Shown: piece by piece, positions 10,831 through 20,775 of the stretch
How the letters are laid out: every line of letters begins with the position of its first letter
How positions within the stretch are numbered: position 1 is the first letter of the stretch
NCBI GenBank assembly: GCA_020465985.1
Contig: JAANYP010000811.1
Location: 1 to 64,000, forward strand
Length of the DNA: 64,000 nt
From: Centrapalus pauciflorus
Lineage: Eukaryota > Streptophyta > Magnoliopsida > Asterales > Asteraceae
Direction: 5' to 3'
Made by a program: the position numbers and the translations under genes
The notes under the pieces: model-generated
What the model was told of the DNA's origin: nothing
Seen by the model: only the letters and a program-made list of their open reading frames with translations
Databases searched by the model: none

Positions 10831-11917
10831 TGACCCGCAGAAATAGTCCTTAAATCCACTATTTAGCTTAGAGAAGTAAGGGTCGAATTCACAGGGAGTG
10901 TGGTTGTATTTAGGGTTAGGTTATTAGCCTTATAAGTTTTATTGAAAGCACTGTAAATTGTGAATTTGTGGATTTAAATAATTTGATTAGATTAATGATT
11001 TGCTATCGCTTTGTAACGAAAATTAATGGCAGAATAACTAGCGTAGTAAATAAACAATCAAGAGACGAATAACCATTCACGAGATCAGCACGGCATAAGT
11101 ATTACTTACTCTAATTTCATGCAACAATCACATAGACATAATTAATTACGCGACTAAATTACTCAAACATGTTTTAATCAATAAATCTTGGTATAACGTA
11201 TGAAATATTCATTACTTGTCTTAATCCCTAAACTAATGGACTCGGTACAAATAATAATACCCCGATAAACTATCTTGCTTTTACCAATCAAATATACAAT
11301 CATAATCATAGTCGAATGCTTATCATTTGCATACACATAATTGATCTCAATCAATTCAAATACATCAAAGCATGAGAAATTAAAGTAAAGTAAAGTTAGC
11401 CGTAGATCCTCCGCAAACGGTTAATGGGATTAGCCGCTCATTGTATGGTCTTCAACAATGTAGATCTGAGTCATTGTGTAGCTTGCGAATCACCGTCTTC
11501 GTTCTTGTATCGTAGATCCACTCCGGTAGGGCTTCGACACTCTTTCACACACGTCGGGACTCCACTCCAAGGCTGCACTCGAACTCTATTTATAGCGAGG
11601 TCGAGATTAGGGTTTAACAGGACATAAAACGCGTTTTCGCGCCGCTCTAGCGCAGGCCTGCGCCCGGATGCGGCGAGGGTTTTGCTGGCATGCGCTGTAA
11701 TGTATCTAGACAGCTGAAATTCTTCTGTTGTGGAGCGCAGGGTGGCGCAGGCCTGCGCCCCCTTCGGCTCGGTTTGCTCTGAATTTCCTCGAGATGCTTT
11801 TTTTAATAACTTGGCCCTGAAACACAAACTTGGAGTAATAGTATGGATTTTACGAAGTATCGGTGCTTAAAATAAACATAAAATGACTCTGAAACCATAT
11901 AAATTATAGACTCATCA
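10831..11917 (-). repeat. Athila-type LTR, long form (1087 bp)
   Basis: The minus strand starts TGATGAGTCTATAATTTA beside the purine tract at 11918-11930 and ends CTGCGGGTCA at 10831. The half at 11598-11917 matches 13286-13642. Small ORFs inside (11424-11627, 11471-11827) are not genes. Confidence 0.82.
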
Positions 11918-11930
11918 AATCTCCCCAGCT
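11918..11930 (-). other. Polypurine tract of the Athila-type element
   Basis: The minus strand reads AGCTGGGGAGATT immediately before the LTR start. Upstream of it lies GTTCGGGGACGACC, the G-rich block that typically precedes the Athila/Tat purine tract. Confidence 0.8.
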
Positions 11931-12732
11931 TAACTCTTGGTCGTCCCCGAACAAGCTTTAGGAATCAGAACTAACTATGTAACGAGCATGTATTAGCAGT
12001 GACTCTAGGAATTTTATGTTAAGTTAGCCTTCGCACTAATGCATTCAAATTCTTTAACATGTAAATTGAACACGTTTTCAGTTAAAATATACTTCCCTTA
12101 GAATTTATATAATGTATCTCACTCTTGAAAATTCCCTTTTAGCTCAAGGTTACAATACTTAAAACATGTGGGTCTTTCGACCATCTTTTCCTCTTTGCAT
12201 GTTTACGACAATTTTTTCTTTTTAACACCATGCTTCTATCTATTTTTATTTCAAACTAGATTAGCTAGATGGTCCATGTAACGAGATTTCGGTCAACCAC
12301 TCCCAAACCAAATGGTTTTAGGGGATTAGGCATGAATGGTACCCCTACGGACTTAGTTTCCCGAACCATCTAGACTACAATTAACTCACATTTGAGGCTA
12401 AACATGATTAAGTTCTCCCCCTTATTGCGTGGGTTTCCAAAATCTTTTGACACATTACTTATATTTAAGCCCAAATAAATTTTAACGTACTTGAATTTAT
12501 TTTACATGGCAAAAGTTTTAATTATTACTACAACTCTTTTCTTAATTATAAAATATCCTATCAACACTAGTCAATTCCCTCGTACATGTATTTTCTGTTT
12601 ATCATCATGTTCCATGGCCTGATCGGCAAACAAGACTCGATTGGGGAAGAAATGAAAGACTATATAAACATTATAAACTCTAAGTAGGACTCGGCTAAGA
12701 ACTAAAAATAAATGAAAATTACGATAAAGAAA
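11931..12732 (-). other. Athila-type 3' untranslated region
   Basis: There is no open frame of note. The region is AT-rich, between the last coding remnant and the purine tract. I see no structure beyond ordinary 3' UTR of such elements. Confidence 0.55.
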
Positions 12733-13178
12733 TTAAATGCATAACAAACTAAATAAAAAAAATAAGACAGAAAAGTAAAGAATAAGGAAGGATAGTACCC
12801 GATCATTCAAATGGAGGAGGCGGCGGAGAAGGACCGAAGACACTGTTGAAGAAGTCGGTATACGGTTTTGGCCGGTGGTGAACTGTGAAGTCGGCGGAAC
12901 CATGTGAGGAGGCATCGGGTCTGGGAGGTCCTGCCTGCCATGCTCCGGATAGCGCTGATAAGTATGTACGGCAGGGTTGTAGGCCTGGTAATCGGGCATC
13001 GTGTAATCATCATAGGACTGATATGGCATACCGGCTACGGAGTCCTCGTGATGTCGGACTCCCTCCCAGTATGCCCAGTCATGATGTTGGTAATAGGCAT
13101 TTTGGTATGCCAGGGCTCTCTGCCCGTCCTGCAGCTGATCTACCCGACCCGCCAAGTGATCGACTCTATCATAAACTT
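12733..13178 (-). pseudogene. C-terminal remnant of an Athila-type internal ORF
   Basis: The open frame begins within about 50 bp of the primer site and reads 'AGRVDQLQDGQRALAYQNAYY', then a tyrosine/proline/histidine-rich tail (YQSYDDY, PDYQAYNP). The coiled-coil start and Y/P-rich tail fit the C-terminus of the second ORF of Athila-type elements, but I cannot confirm that by search. It looks fused to the leader by an internal deletion that removed gag and pol. An alternative is an unrelated internal ORF. Moderate to low confidence in identity, higher that it is a remnant. Confidence 0.45.
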
Positions 13179-13233
13179 TAGAACTTAAAACTAAGGCAAC
13201 AAACTAACTTTAAACCTTAACTAACGTTACACC

Positions 13234-13250
13234 CCCCGGCAACGGCGCCA
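13234..13250 (-). other. Primer-binding site (tRNA-Asp) of the Athila-type element
   Basis: The minus strand reads TGGCGCCGTTGCCGGGG, the complement of the tRNA-Asp 3' end used by Athila/Tat elements. It lies about 20 nt from the LTR end. Confidence 0.85.
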
Positions 13251-13271
13251 AAATCTAACGGGCCGTCGTTA

Positions 13272-13642
13272 TGACCCGCAGAAATAGAGAGGTCGAGATT
13301 AGGGTTTAACAGGCTGTAAAACGCATTTTTACGCCGCTCTAGCACAGGCCAGACGCATGCCTGCATCCCCCCCCCCCCCCCCGGTGCCCGGATGCGGCTA
13401 GGGTTTTTCTGGCATGCGCTGGAATGTATCTGGACAGCTGAAATTCTTCTGTTGTGGAGCGCAGGGTGGCGCAGGCCTATGCCCCCTTCGGCTCGGTTTG
13501 CTCTGAATTTCGTCATGATGGTTTCTTTTAATATCTTGGCCCTGAAACACAAACTTGGAGTAATAGTATGGGTTTTATGAAGTATTAGTGCTTAAAATAA
13601 ACATAAAATGACTCTGAAACCATATAAACTATAGACTCATCA
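13272..13642 (-). repeat. Athila-type 5' LTR with about 750 bp deleted (371 bp)
   Basis: Both ends match the long LTR (10831-11917). The join CAGAAATAG|AGGTCGAG skips what lies at about 10848-11597 in the long copy. A run of 16 C (13367-13382) interrupts the GC-rich part and is absent from the long copy. Confidence 0.8.
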
Positions 13643-13666
13643 TTTGTGGGTTGTCTATTCAAGAGA

Positions 13667-14225
13667 AAAGTTTTCTATGTAAACCTGCGTATAGAGGCTT
13701 GTCCGCGATTTACAACTCGCGAATAACACTTCATCCACACAAATTTTCTCAAAAGTGGTCAAATCAAATATTCTAAGTTAAACTTGAGTATAAAGGCTTA
13801 TACGCGAGTTACAACTCGCGGATAACACTTTATCTGCATGAAGAGACCACAAAATTTTCTAAGTTAACATGCGTCCCATGCTTTGTCCGCGAGTTGCAAC
13901 ACGCGGATACCTTTTCATCCCCACAAACATCATCAAACATGGTCACTTAAATTTTATAAGTCAAACTTGCGTGTATATTTTTTATAGCATGTCACAACTA
14001 GCGGTTATAACTACACTCGCAAGTCTTCCCTTAAAAGTGAACAAAACTTGTTTTCAAGTTAAACCTGCGAACAAAAGTTTATCCGCAAGTTACAACTTGC
14101 GGATAACACTTCATCTGCAAGTAGGTGTATTTCAAGACTTAGAATTTAACTTCAAAACCCAACTATCATTCAAACATTCATCCGAGAGTTGCAACTCTCG
14201 GATGACACTTCGTCCGCAAGTTGTG
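13667..14225 (+). repeat. Six 90-100 bp units each carrying a 22-bp hairpin
   Basis: Hairpin cores lie at 13702-13723, 13801-13822, 13886-13907, about 13997-14018 (degenerate), 14082-14103 and 14181-14202. The consensus arms are TCCGCGAGTT and AACTCGCGGA around AC or GC. The fifth unit has TCCGCAAGTT/AACTTGCGGA and the sixth TCCGAGAGTT/AACTCTCGGA, so each has a paired change that keeps pairing. Each core is followed by TAACACTTCATC-like sequence and preceded by TTTTCTAAGTTAAAC-like sequence. Confidence 0.88.
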
Positions 14226-14488
14226 GTAAAAATTTTCTAAGTCTGCAAATCCAAAGTGTTGAGCTCACTTGAAAGTTCACATGTTCAAAGGTTTTAAGTC
14301 TTGTCTAAGGCTATTTCACATGAATTAATCTGAGTTGGGACTGGTCTTTTAGACTTTCGCTCTTCAGATGGAATTTTCTTACCGAGAAGTCTTCTGTAGA
14401 AGCCCTTTAACAAATCAGATTAATTTTATCCAACGCCTAACACAAGAAACATCTCTGAACAAGTCAAATATACACTACAGATACATAT

Positions 14489-14511
14489 CTAACTTTCAAC
14501 TGTTTTGACAG
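14489..14511 (+). promoter_or_regulatory. Predicted branch point and 3' splice site before the F aORF
   Basis: CTAAC (14489-14493) is followed by 18 nt ending TTTTGACAG. The ATG of the F aORF is at 14517, five bases after the AG. Confidence 0.6.
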
Positions 14512-14516
14512 GTACA

Positions 14517-14846
14517 ATGGAATCTTCACATTCTCGAGAGTATGTACCACCCCCAAGCGCCCAACACTCAGACCCGAACCAGCAGTCAGACGAGGAAATA
14601 ACCTCGAGGTCTGTTGCCCTCCCCCAAAGCCTCAGAGAAGATCTTTCCTACACGAATGTGGCTAGAAACAAAACCCAACAACTTCCTCCTAGACCCAGCC
14701 TTTCTAAATAAAAACGAGGAAGACCCAGACATCCGCTTCTCAAACCGAGTTGCTGAAGAAACCCTTTTGGGCCATCGAATATCTTATGCCTATACCAGCC
14801 GTCCTCGCCCTCGCCCACCTCAAGTATATGTCCTGCAATTCTGGCA
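14517..14846 (+). pseudogene. F aORF, N-terminal fragment
   Basis: The ATG at 14517 opens a 64-codon frame (MESSHSREYVPPPSAQHSD...) that is serine/proline/glutamine-rich, like the low-complexity N-termini of the B and C aORFs. It stops at 14711. An overlapping frame continues to the A2 boundary and contains 'LLGHRISYAYTSR' followed by 'PPQVYVLQFWHV'. This lines up with the C aORF stretch that ends in YLQQFWNH. The frame change between the two parts is a mutation or indel. A2 interrupts it directly after the QFW motif. Function unknown. Confidence 0.55.
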
Positions 14847-15500
14847 TGTAAGGTCTACGACTGCAAGATCTATCTAGACGCGGATCCGTTAACGAGTGCG
14901 GAATCCTCGTTGACGGTTAGACGGACAACTCTCAACCAACGGAAACACGGAGACTATTAGACGCTGAACGAACGACACACGAACGATCCTACGTACTAAT
15001 TCTCTCCGAAACGGGACTCACCTAGCTGATAAACTCGAGATCGCCTATTGCTTAATTCCTCACGAATTCTGCCAAAGGTCTGCTAATCATTCGAGTCTAT
15101 CCCTAATTATAGACCCTGATTCGAGTCTGTTGTGGGCCAACCTCGAATCTGGCCTAAGGCCCTATTCGAATCTGTCCATCTGACAGATTCGAATCTAACC
15201 TATATTCGAATCTATGGATACATTCGAATCTATCACAGATTCGAATGCCTTCCTTAACCTATTCGAATCTAGCCAATACACTTAAACACTTAAGTGATGA
15301 AACTTATGTTTTAACTTATGCTTGACATAATCTTTGACCTTTATGTTTGAACTTCTTGTAATATGTTACATCAAGTTCAAACACACAATCAATAACATAC
15401 AAACACATATTAAACATATATATCAAAATACTGGTTAACTCAGAATATTACCTAAATCATAATCGATTAGACTGCTATCGTCACACAGGGTGTACCAACA
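14847..15500 (-). repeat. 3' LTR of A2 (654 bp)
   Basis: The minus strand starts TGTTGGTACACC at 15500 and ends CTTACA at 14847. It is collinear with 27772-28424 and with the A1 LTR. It includes the AG|GTGAGT donor and many TTCGAATCT motifs. Confidence 0.95.
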
Positions 15501-15512
15501 GACTCCCCCTTG
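15501..15512 (-). other. Polypurine tract of A2
   Basis: The minus strand reads CAAGGGGGAGTC, identical to the A1 tract, directly before the LTR. Confidence 0.88.
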
Positions 15513-15546
15513 ACGATAGCTTCTAATTATTTACATGACATCAAAT

Positions 15547-17743
15547 TTAAGTACTAGAGCTATATATATTACTACCTGCATATAATCCCGCATCTATACA
15601 AACTTTAACTATCTTTTGGAACTTCCTGGCTTCAGATCTCCATGGTTCAGTGAAGAAGATAGGCTGATCGTGAAGCTTCTTCAGGTCGTCCTTAGATAGG
15701 TTTATCAAATGCAGAGGATCATATACTTTCAAAATGACCTGCTCGTCTTGATCTTCCATGATAGCTTCAGCAGTGTCAATCTCTAAGTACCACCACTTCA
15801 TGTTGCTCAAAACGTTCTGTGGCATTGGTTTCATAGGTACTTTCTTCAGACATTTGACTGGCTTGTACACCATTCTGGCCCAAGGTCTTCCAGTATGAGG
15901 ATCTATCCTTGATCCATCCTCGACCCTTTTGCCTGTTCTCGGCTTAAGCCTCTCAAATTTGCCTGATCGCCCTTCTTTCCTTATAATTCTTTCAATAACG
16001 CTCGCGTAGGGATCATTTCCAATATTGATCAGCTCCTTCCAGGCTAACTCTTTAACTTCAATCTTGGGCAATGAATTAAAAGCTTTCAGTGTCCGCCTCA
16101 AGTATTGAAGGCCATCTCTTCTCTTCAAAATAAACAGCTGCAGTTCTCTGTCAAAGAACCAGCTAATAATCCCTCCAGCAAAATTTCCAGCACCTGGATT
16201 CCTCATCTTCTTCTTCATCTTCAGCTGATCCTTCTTTTCTTCCTTCTTGAACCAAAGATTTAACAGATCAGCTCTAGATGGCTCTTTCTCAGCCTCTTCA
16301 AGGTCTTTATCTTCAGCTGAGGCTACCTTGATGTAATCAATATCAATCACATTATGATCTTGGCTTTCATACAGTTCAGTGATTGGTTGTGAATTGATAA
16401 TTACTTCATTAACGTGATCATCTTCATCATCTATCACTTCATCATCAGATCTCCAGTCAGCGACGTCATCTGGAATGAACTCACCTTCTTCTAACTCTTC
16501 AATATCATCTTCAAAATCAAAATCCATCAGCTCTTCTTCAATATCTTTTAGCGCATCGATCATGTCGCTATCTAAAGTCCTTGAAGAACCAGCTTTACCT
16601 CCCGCTCCTCCTACTTCTCCCCCTATACTAGGCTCCCCCTCAGATTGAGCAGTCTGAGCAGCAGAAAAATCTACTGGCTCATTCTGTCTTTGTGGGCTGG
16701 GATCATTGCCTTGGTTGTCTTCATCATCTTCATCTCTCGACCTCTGTGCTTCCTGATCACGGCACGATGTCTCCCCCTGAGCCTGTAGATTCTTCATTAA
16801 CTGCTCAATAAGGGAGCGCATCGACCTTATCTCTGCTGACTGATCACAAACAAAGGCTTTTAGCTCTAAGTTCTCTTGCTGAACTGTGTCCACAATCTTT
16901 TTTAGATCGGCATTATGAGTCTGAATCTCGCCGACTGCCTTTGTTAGGCCTAAGATTTGGATATTTTGGAAATCGACTCGCGCTTTTAGCTGCTGAAACC
17001 TTTGATTGTCTGTGTATGAGGATGAGGTTGATGGGATGGACTGAATTGGAGTTGGAATGATTGGTGATGGGATGTATGGTTCATCGCGAGGTGGTGGTGG
17101 CGGAATGTTGGTTTGAGGTTCTTGTTCTTGAGGTTGAGGGTTTTGAGATTGAGAAGTTTCTGGTTGTTCTGCGGAGACTGACGAGGATCCTTGCATGAAC
17201 CTGTGACGTTTGGCCCGTTGCCTCGTCACAAGTTGAGAAACTATGTCTTCTTCGAAATCAGACTCCTCCGATTCCCTATCCCATCTCCTCCTAGAACCAC
17301 GTTCATTAATAATCAGTCTCGAACCATAAGTTCCAATCTGAACTTCAGGAACGACAGACCTTGACTCTGGAGCTTCAGCTTCTACCTCCTCCATCTCTTC
17401 TGACTCAGATGCTGAAGATGACAAAACGTCATCAGCCTGCTCTGGCTCATAATTCTCAACATCCCTCAGCACATCTTCTTCTCCTTCTGGAGGCTCAAGT
17501 AATTCTCCCACTAATGCAGCAGCTATATCTTCATTTGCATGTGGACCCGCCTCCCAAATTTCATTTATCGTTTGGCACAATTGATCAGCTTCATTTGGGA
17601 CAGTTGACGGCCCTGCTTCCTGCATTTCTGGTTGCTGACTCGAAGAAGGCCTAGACGCCTGAGACTGACTTGCAGTATCTCTTTGTCTTCGCCTTGGATC
17701 ACGGGGACGAACACGAGTCTGTTCACGTCGTTGTTGTTGATGC

Positions 17744-17774
<31 letters not shown>

Positions 17775-18593
17775 AACTTCTACTTCACCTGCCCAGTTGG
17801 CAATATCTGGGGCTTGAAATTCCCTATCCAGAATTGCACCAAATAGTGGACGTGCCACCGGAACTGCTAACCTTCCTCGGTGTGAGGAACAGTCAGAGTA
17901 AATGCGCTTCTCCATAACATTAACGCTCAATGCATCGTCTGATTGTGGCAACTCAGGCAAGAAGTGCCTTATCAACATCATCACGAACCTCGGATACAAA
18001 AGGAACCTTTCTCTCTCAGGAGCCGTGATTTGATGAATAAATTCTGAGAAAATCAGCTGCGAGAAACTAAACTTCTTATTGTATACCATCGCGATCATTG
18101 CTGATTGGATTTTTGATACTATATAATCAAAACCAGCTTTCTTAGGCGCAAAACAGATCATAAACACATGGACCAAGAAACGCCATTGTCCTATCAACCC
18201 GCTTTTCATATATGAAGATTTTGTAACGTCCAAGCTGTATCCCATTCTCAAAAAAGCTGCTTGCCTAATACTTAAAGGAAAGTCTGTAGGCCCGTCTTCT
18301 TGTTCTAGGGAACCCAACTGCAGCACTTGTCTCAAAATATCAGCGGAGAAAACCAAAGGTTGTCCGGCAATTCTAGTTCTTAACACTGTCGGGGTGACAG
18401 TGCAGTCCACCTGCAAGTGATCGTAAAATTGACGTACATAGGATATCACAATCGGAATGTTTTCATACAACACATAACTTATTCTAGATTCCGCCAGAAA
18501 ATCTAAAACTTCTCGAAATCCCTGCGCCTCAGGGATGTTATGGGCAGGATTCAGTACCATATTGTGCTTGGGAACAAAAGCACGAAGCGCCAT
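15547..18593 (-). pseudogene. A2 aORF, one frameshift from a single long ORF
   Basis: The ATG is at 18593, just after a predicted splice acceptor. The first 280 or so residues form a compact domain with YVRQFYDHL, FLRMGYSLDV, QWRFLVHVFM and PRFVMMLIRHFLP. This spacing resembles proteins I recall downstream of copia pol in Asteraceae. A polyglutamine tract follows. Two extra bases near 17740, inside the CAA/CAG repeat, shift the frame; A1 lacks them. The remainder (from 17625) has an acidic region, a P/Q-rich linker, a coiled coil, a second acidic block (DFDFEDDIEELEEGEF), and a basic C-terminal domain with 'GGIISWFFDRELQLFILKRR'. No signal peptide, membrane span or catalytic motif is visible. 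Product function unknown. Confidence 0.82.
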
Positions 18594-18595
18594 AT

Positions 18596-18619
18596 CTGCA
18601 CAATACATAAAATTGTTAG
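18596..18619 (-). promoter_or_regulatory. Predicted branch point and 3' splice site before the A2 aORF
   Basis: On the minus strand CTAAC (18619-18615) is followed by 19 nt ending TATTGTGCAG. The ATG follows two bases later at 18593. Same spacing as in A1. Confidence 0.62.
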
Positions 18620-20775
18620 ATTATTATTAAAAATCAATAAACTTGTTTAAATTCAAATTTGTTTTATCTTGTATTTGATTAAATACAAAATCTAACACAA
18701 TTAAATTTCCACAAGTTTAATAAAATTTAAATTCAACAAAATAAATGAAGTACAGATTCGAGAGTAACAGATTCGAAATGCCCATATTCGAATATAATGG
18801 ACAGATTCGAATATACCCTATTCGAGTCTGATGGACAGATACGAATATCTGGTCATCTCGAATCTATTGATAGATTCGAGAAACCCATGATCAGATTCGA
18901 ATGTCCATTATCAGATTCGAAAGGCCGACATCTCTTTTTTTTTAACAAAAATCCAAGATTTTAACCATTTTGAACTAGGTAAATCACATACTTTAGTTCA
19001 ACTAAGTTCTAATCACTGATTTATCCCTTTAATTTGATATTTTATAGGTCCTAACTTAGTTATTTATGAATAACCCTATTTTGACCAATAAAACATCAAA
19101 ATGTGATGTTTAAGCCCAAATTTGTGTATGAAACCACCAAAATCTTGTACAATCATGTTGCTTATACCTAGATTTGAAAGTAGAATCGACCACAAAAGCT
19201 TTAGAATCGACGAAATGTCGTTTAGTCGAAGTACAATAGACTCGAGAATAGATTCGAGAACAGTGAGAAGTAAATGCCTTCACTGTGGACCTTTATATAC
19301 TAACTACCTTCGAGTCTATGTGTAGATTCGAGTCTACTGACAGATTCGAAAACCTTAAATTCGAGTCTGTCTTAGATTCGAAGCTACAAACACTTAGAAA
19401 AATTTCGGAAATTTTGAAATAATATCAACTTTTTCCAACTATTTTCTACTGTGTAGTGTAACCAGATAAACTATGCCAAATCTTTTACCCTAAGCTCAGA
19501 TATTTCACGCATTGTATATTTTATCCAACCTTGAATGCACCCTCAGTAACTTTTGACCTTTTACCTAAGTAAAAACTAAACTAAACTAAAATAAAATAAA
19601 ATAAACTAAGGTAAAAATAAAGTAAAATAAAATTTTGACCAAAAATTTAATCTAAACTTAAGAAAAAATTTACAATCTAAGCTAAAAAACTTAACAATAT
19701 ATTTTTGATGAGTATAGTCTAGGAAAGGTTCAATCAGATAGCGATGTCCGATACTAACTTTCAGTACTTAAACTTTCACACTTAGGAATTTTTGAATTCC
19801 TTTGATTGTTTGTCGTGACATACCCACTTAGCCGATTGTTGGTATTTTACCCTGTTAAACACTCTACATTTCGGAATATCCCTTGGCCTTTTTATTTATC
19901 AGGAAATTATCTTACGTGACTCGGACATAGACATACTTTTATGATCAAGGCACACAGACAAAATTCTAACTTGTTGGTATTTGCAAACTTTCTTTAAAAG
20001 ACTAACATCGGACACAGGTCTGTATTCTCATACAACAAAGTGTCTTAGTTCGACTTAAGGTTTATTTTTAAAGTTAGCAGATAGCGGTGACAGGTCTGTA
20101 CTGACGTACAACAAAGCGACATGTCTGCTAACCCGAATCTAAACAGAGACAACAGGTCTGTACTTACGTACAACAGAGTTGCATGTTTTCGACTCTCAGT
20201 TTTACATGATATTTCTATTCTTTCCATTTTCAGATGTATTTGATGTTGCCATACATCCCCAGAAAGTTTGCATACCTCATTTAGACTCAATGTTTGTATG
20301 TCTTGTACATAAAAATTAAGACCGATTGGTCGTACATCTAGGTTAGTGACACGCTTGACTTTTTTCTAGAATATTTTATTAGCCTTGAGATTCCCTATAT
20401 GTATTATGCCTACCAACACATCAAACTAAATAAAGTATAACACTTAGGATTTAGTTGCATTATGTGTGAAAGCCTAAATACTTAGAGTCTGTAACGACGG
20501 TGCTAATTTTCGTCACTTTGAACCTATGTATCTAAGACTTAACTCCTTTTCTGATATTCTCTTTTTTTTTGTATTTTTGTAATTTTCTCTCTTTTTTCTT
20601 TTGTTTTTCATAGCAAAACGCATTAAACTAAGCTAATCTACTAACTTACTAAAAATAGAAACTTACTAAAAATAGAAACTTTCCTAAATTAGAAACTTTC
20701 CTAAATTAGCAGACTACTGTAAAAAGAAAGAAATATAACAACTATAAAAGGAAATAAAATACTACTAAGGTCAAT
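18620..20775 (-). other. A2 pol-to-aORF spacer, noncoding
   Basis: No gene. From pol outward it has an AT-rich stretch, three TGTAC..GTACA stem units near 20025-20180, TAAAA-type simple sequence near 19575-19630, and a TTCGAA motif array at 18755-19400. Collinear with A1 230-2416. Confidence 0.75.
18755..19400 (-). repeat. Array of AGATTCGAATCT-type motifs in the A2 spacer
   Basis: About twenty AGATTCGAA, ATTCGAATA or GATTCGAG motifs in both orientations. It corresponds to 1590-2290 in A1. Many individual copies differ between A1 and A2 while the motif itself persists. Confidence 0.8.

Larger units (their letters stand above)
9190..13642 (-). mobile_element. Athila/Tat-type gypsy, rearranged LTR-internal-LTR-internal
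   Basis: Minus order: LTR (13642-13272, internally deleted), tRNA-Asp primer site, a much shortened internal region ending in an Athila-style 3' end and purine tract, a second LTR (11917-10831), leader, then gag (10594-9190), cut by A3. The middle LTR serves as 3' LTR of the shortened unit and as 5' LTR of the gag-bearing unit. The clade call rests on the primer site, LTR start TGATGAGTCT and the gag motif NPGWRNHPNF. Confidence 0.8.
13643..14846 (+). mobile_element. Copia element F: spacer plus start of aORF (fragment)
   Basis: Recognised by arrangement and not by pol: a palindrome array, then a branch point and splice acceptor, then an ATG whose reading frames contain the QFW motif of other aORFs. 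It is bounded by the Athila LTR at 13642 and by A2 at 14847. The family differs from A, B and C in motif sequence. Confidence 0.6.

Noticed and set aside
10831..11917. Possible host gene between Athila pieces (ORFs 11424-11627 and 11471-11827)
   Set aside because: The segment is an LTR, shown by its copy at 13272-13642 and the adjacent purine tract.
12885..13188. Plus-strand ORFs near 12.9-13.2 kb
   Set aside because: They are opposite-strand shadows of the Athila C-terminal remnant with no sensible composition.
13667..14225. CRISPR-like repeat array
   Set aside because: Units are degenerate, the hairpins vary, there are no uniform spacers, and the DNA is plant nuclear. It is a retrotransposon spacer array.
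16000..18000. Signal peptide or transmembrane segment in the aORF, which would make it an envelope gene
   Set aside because: I looked at the N-terminus and along the A2 aORF and saw no hydrophobic stretch long enough. The env-like idea rests on position and splicing only.
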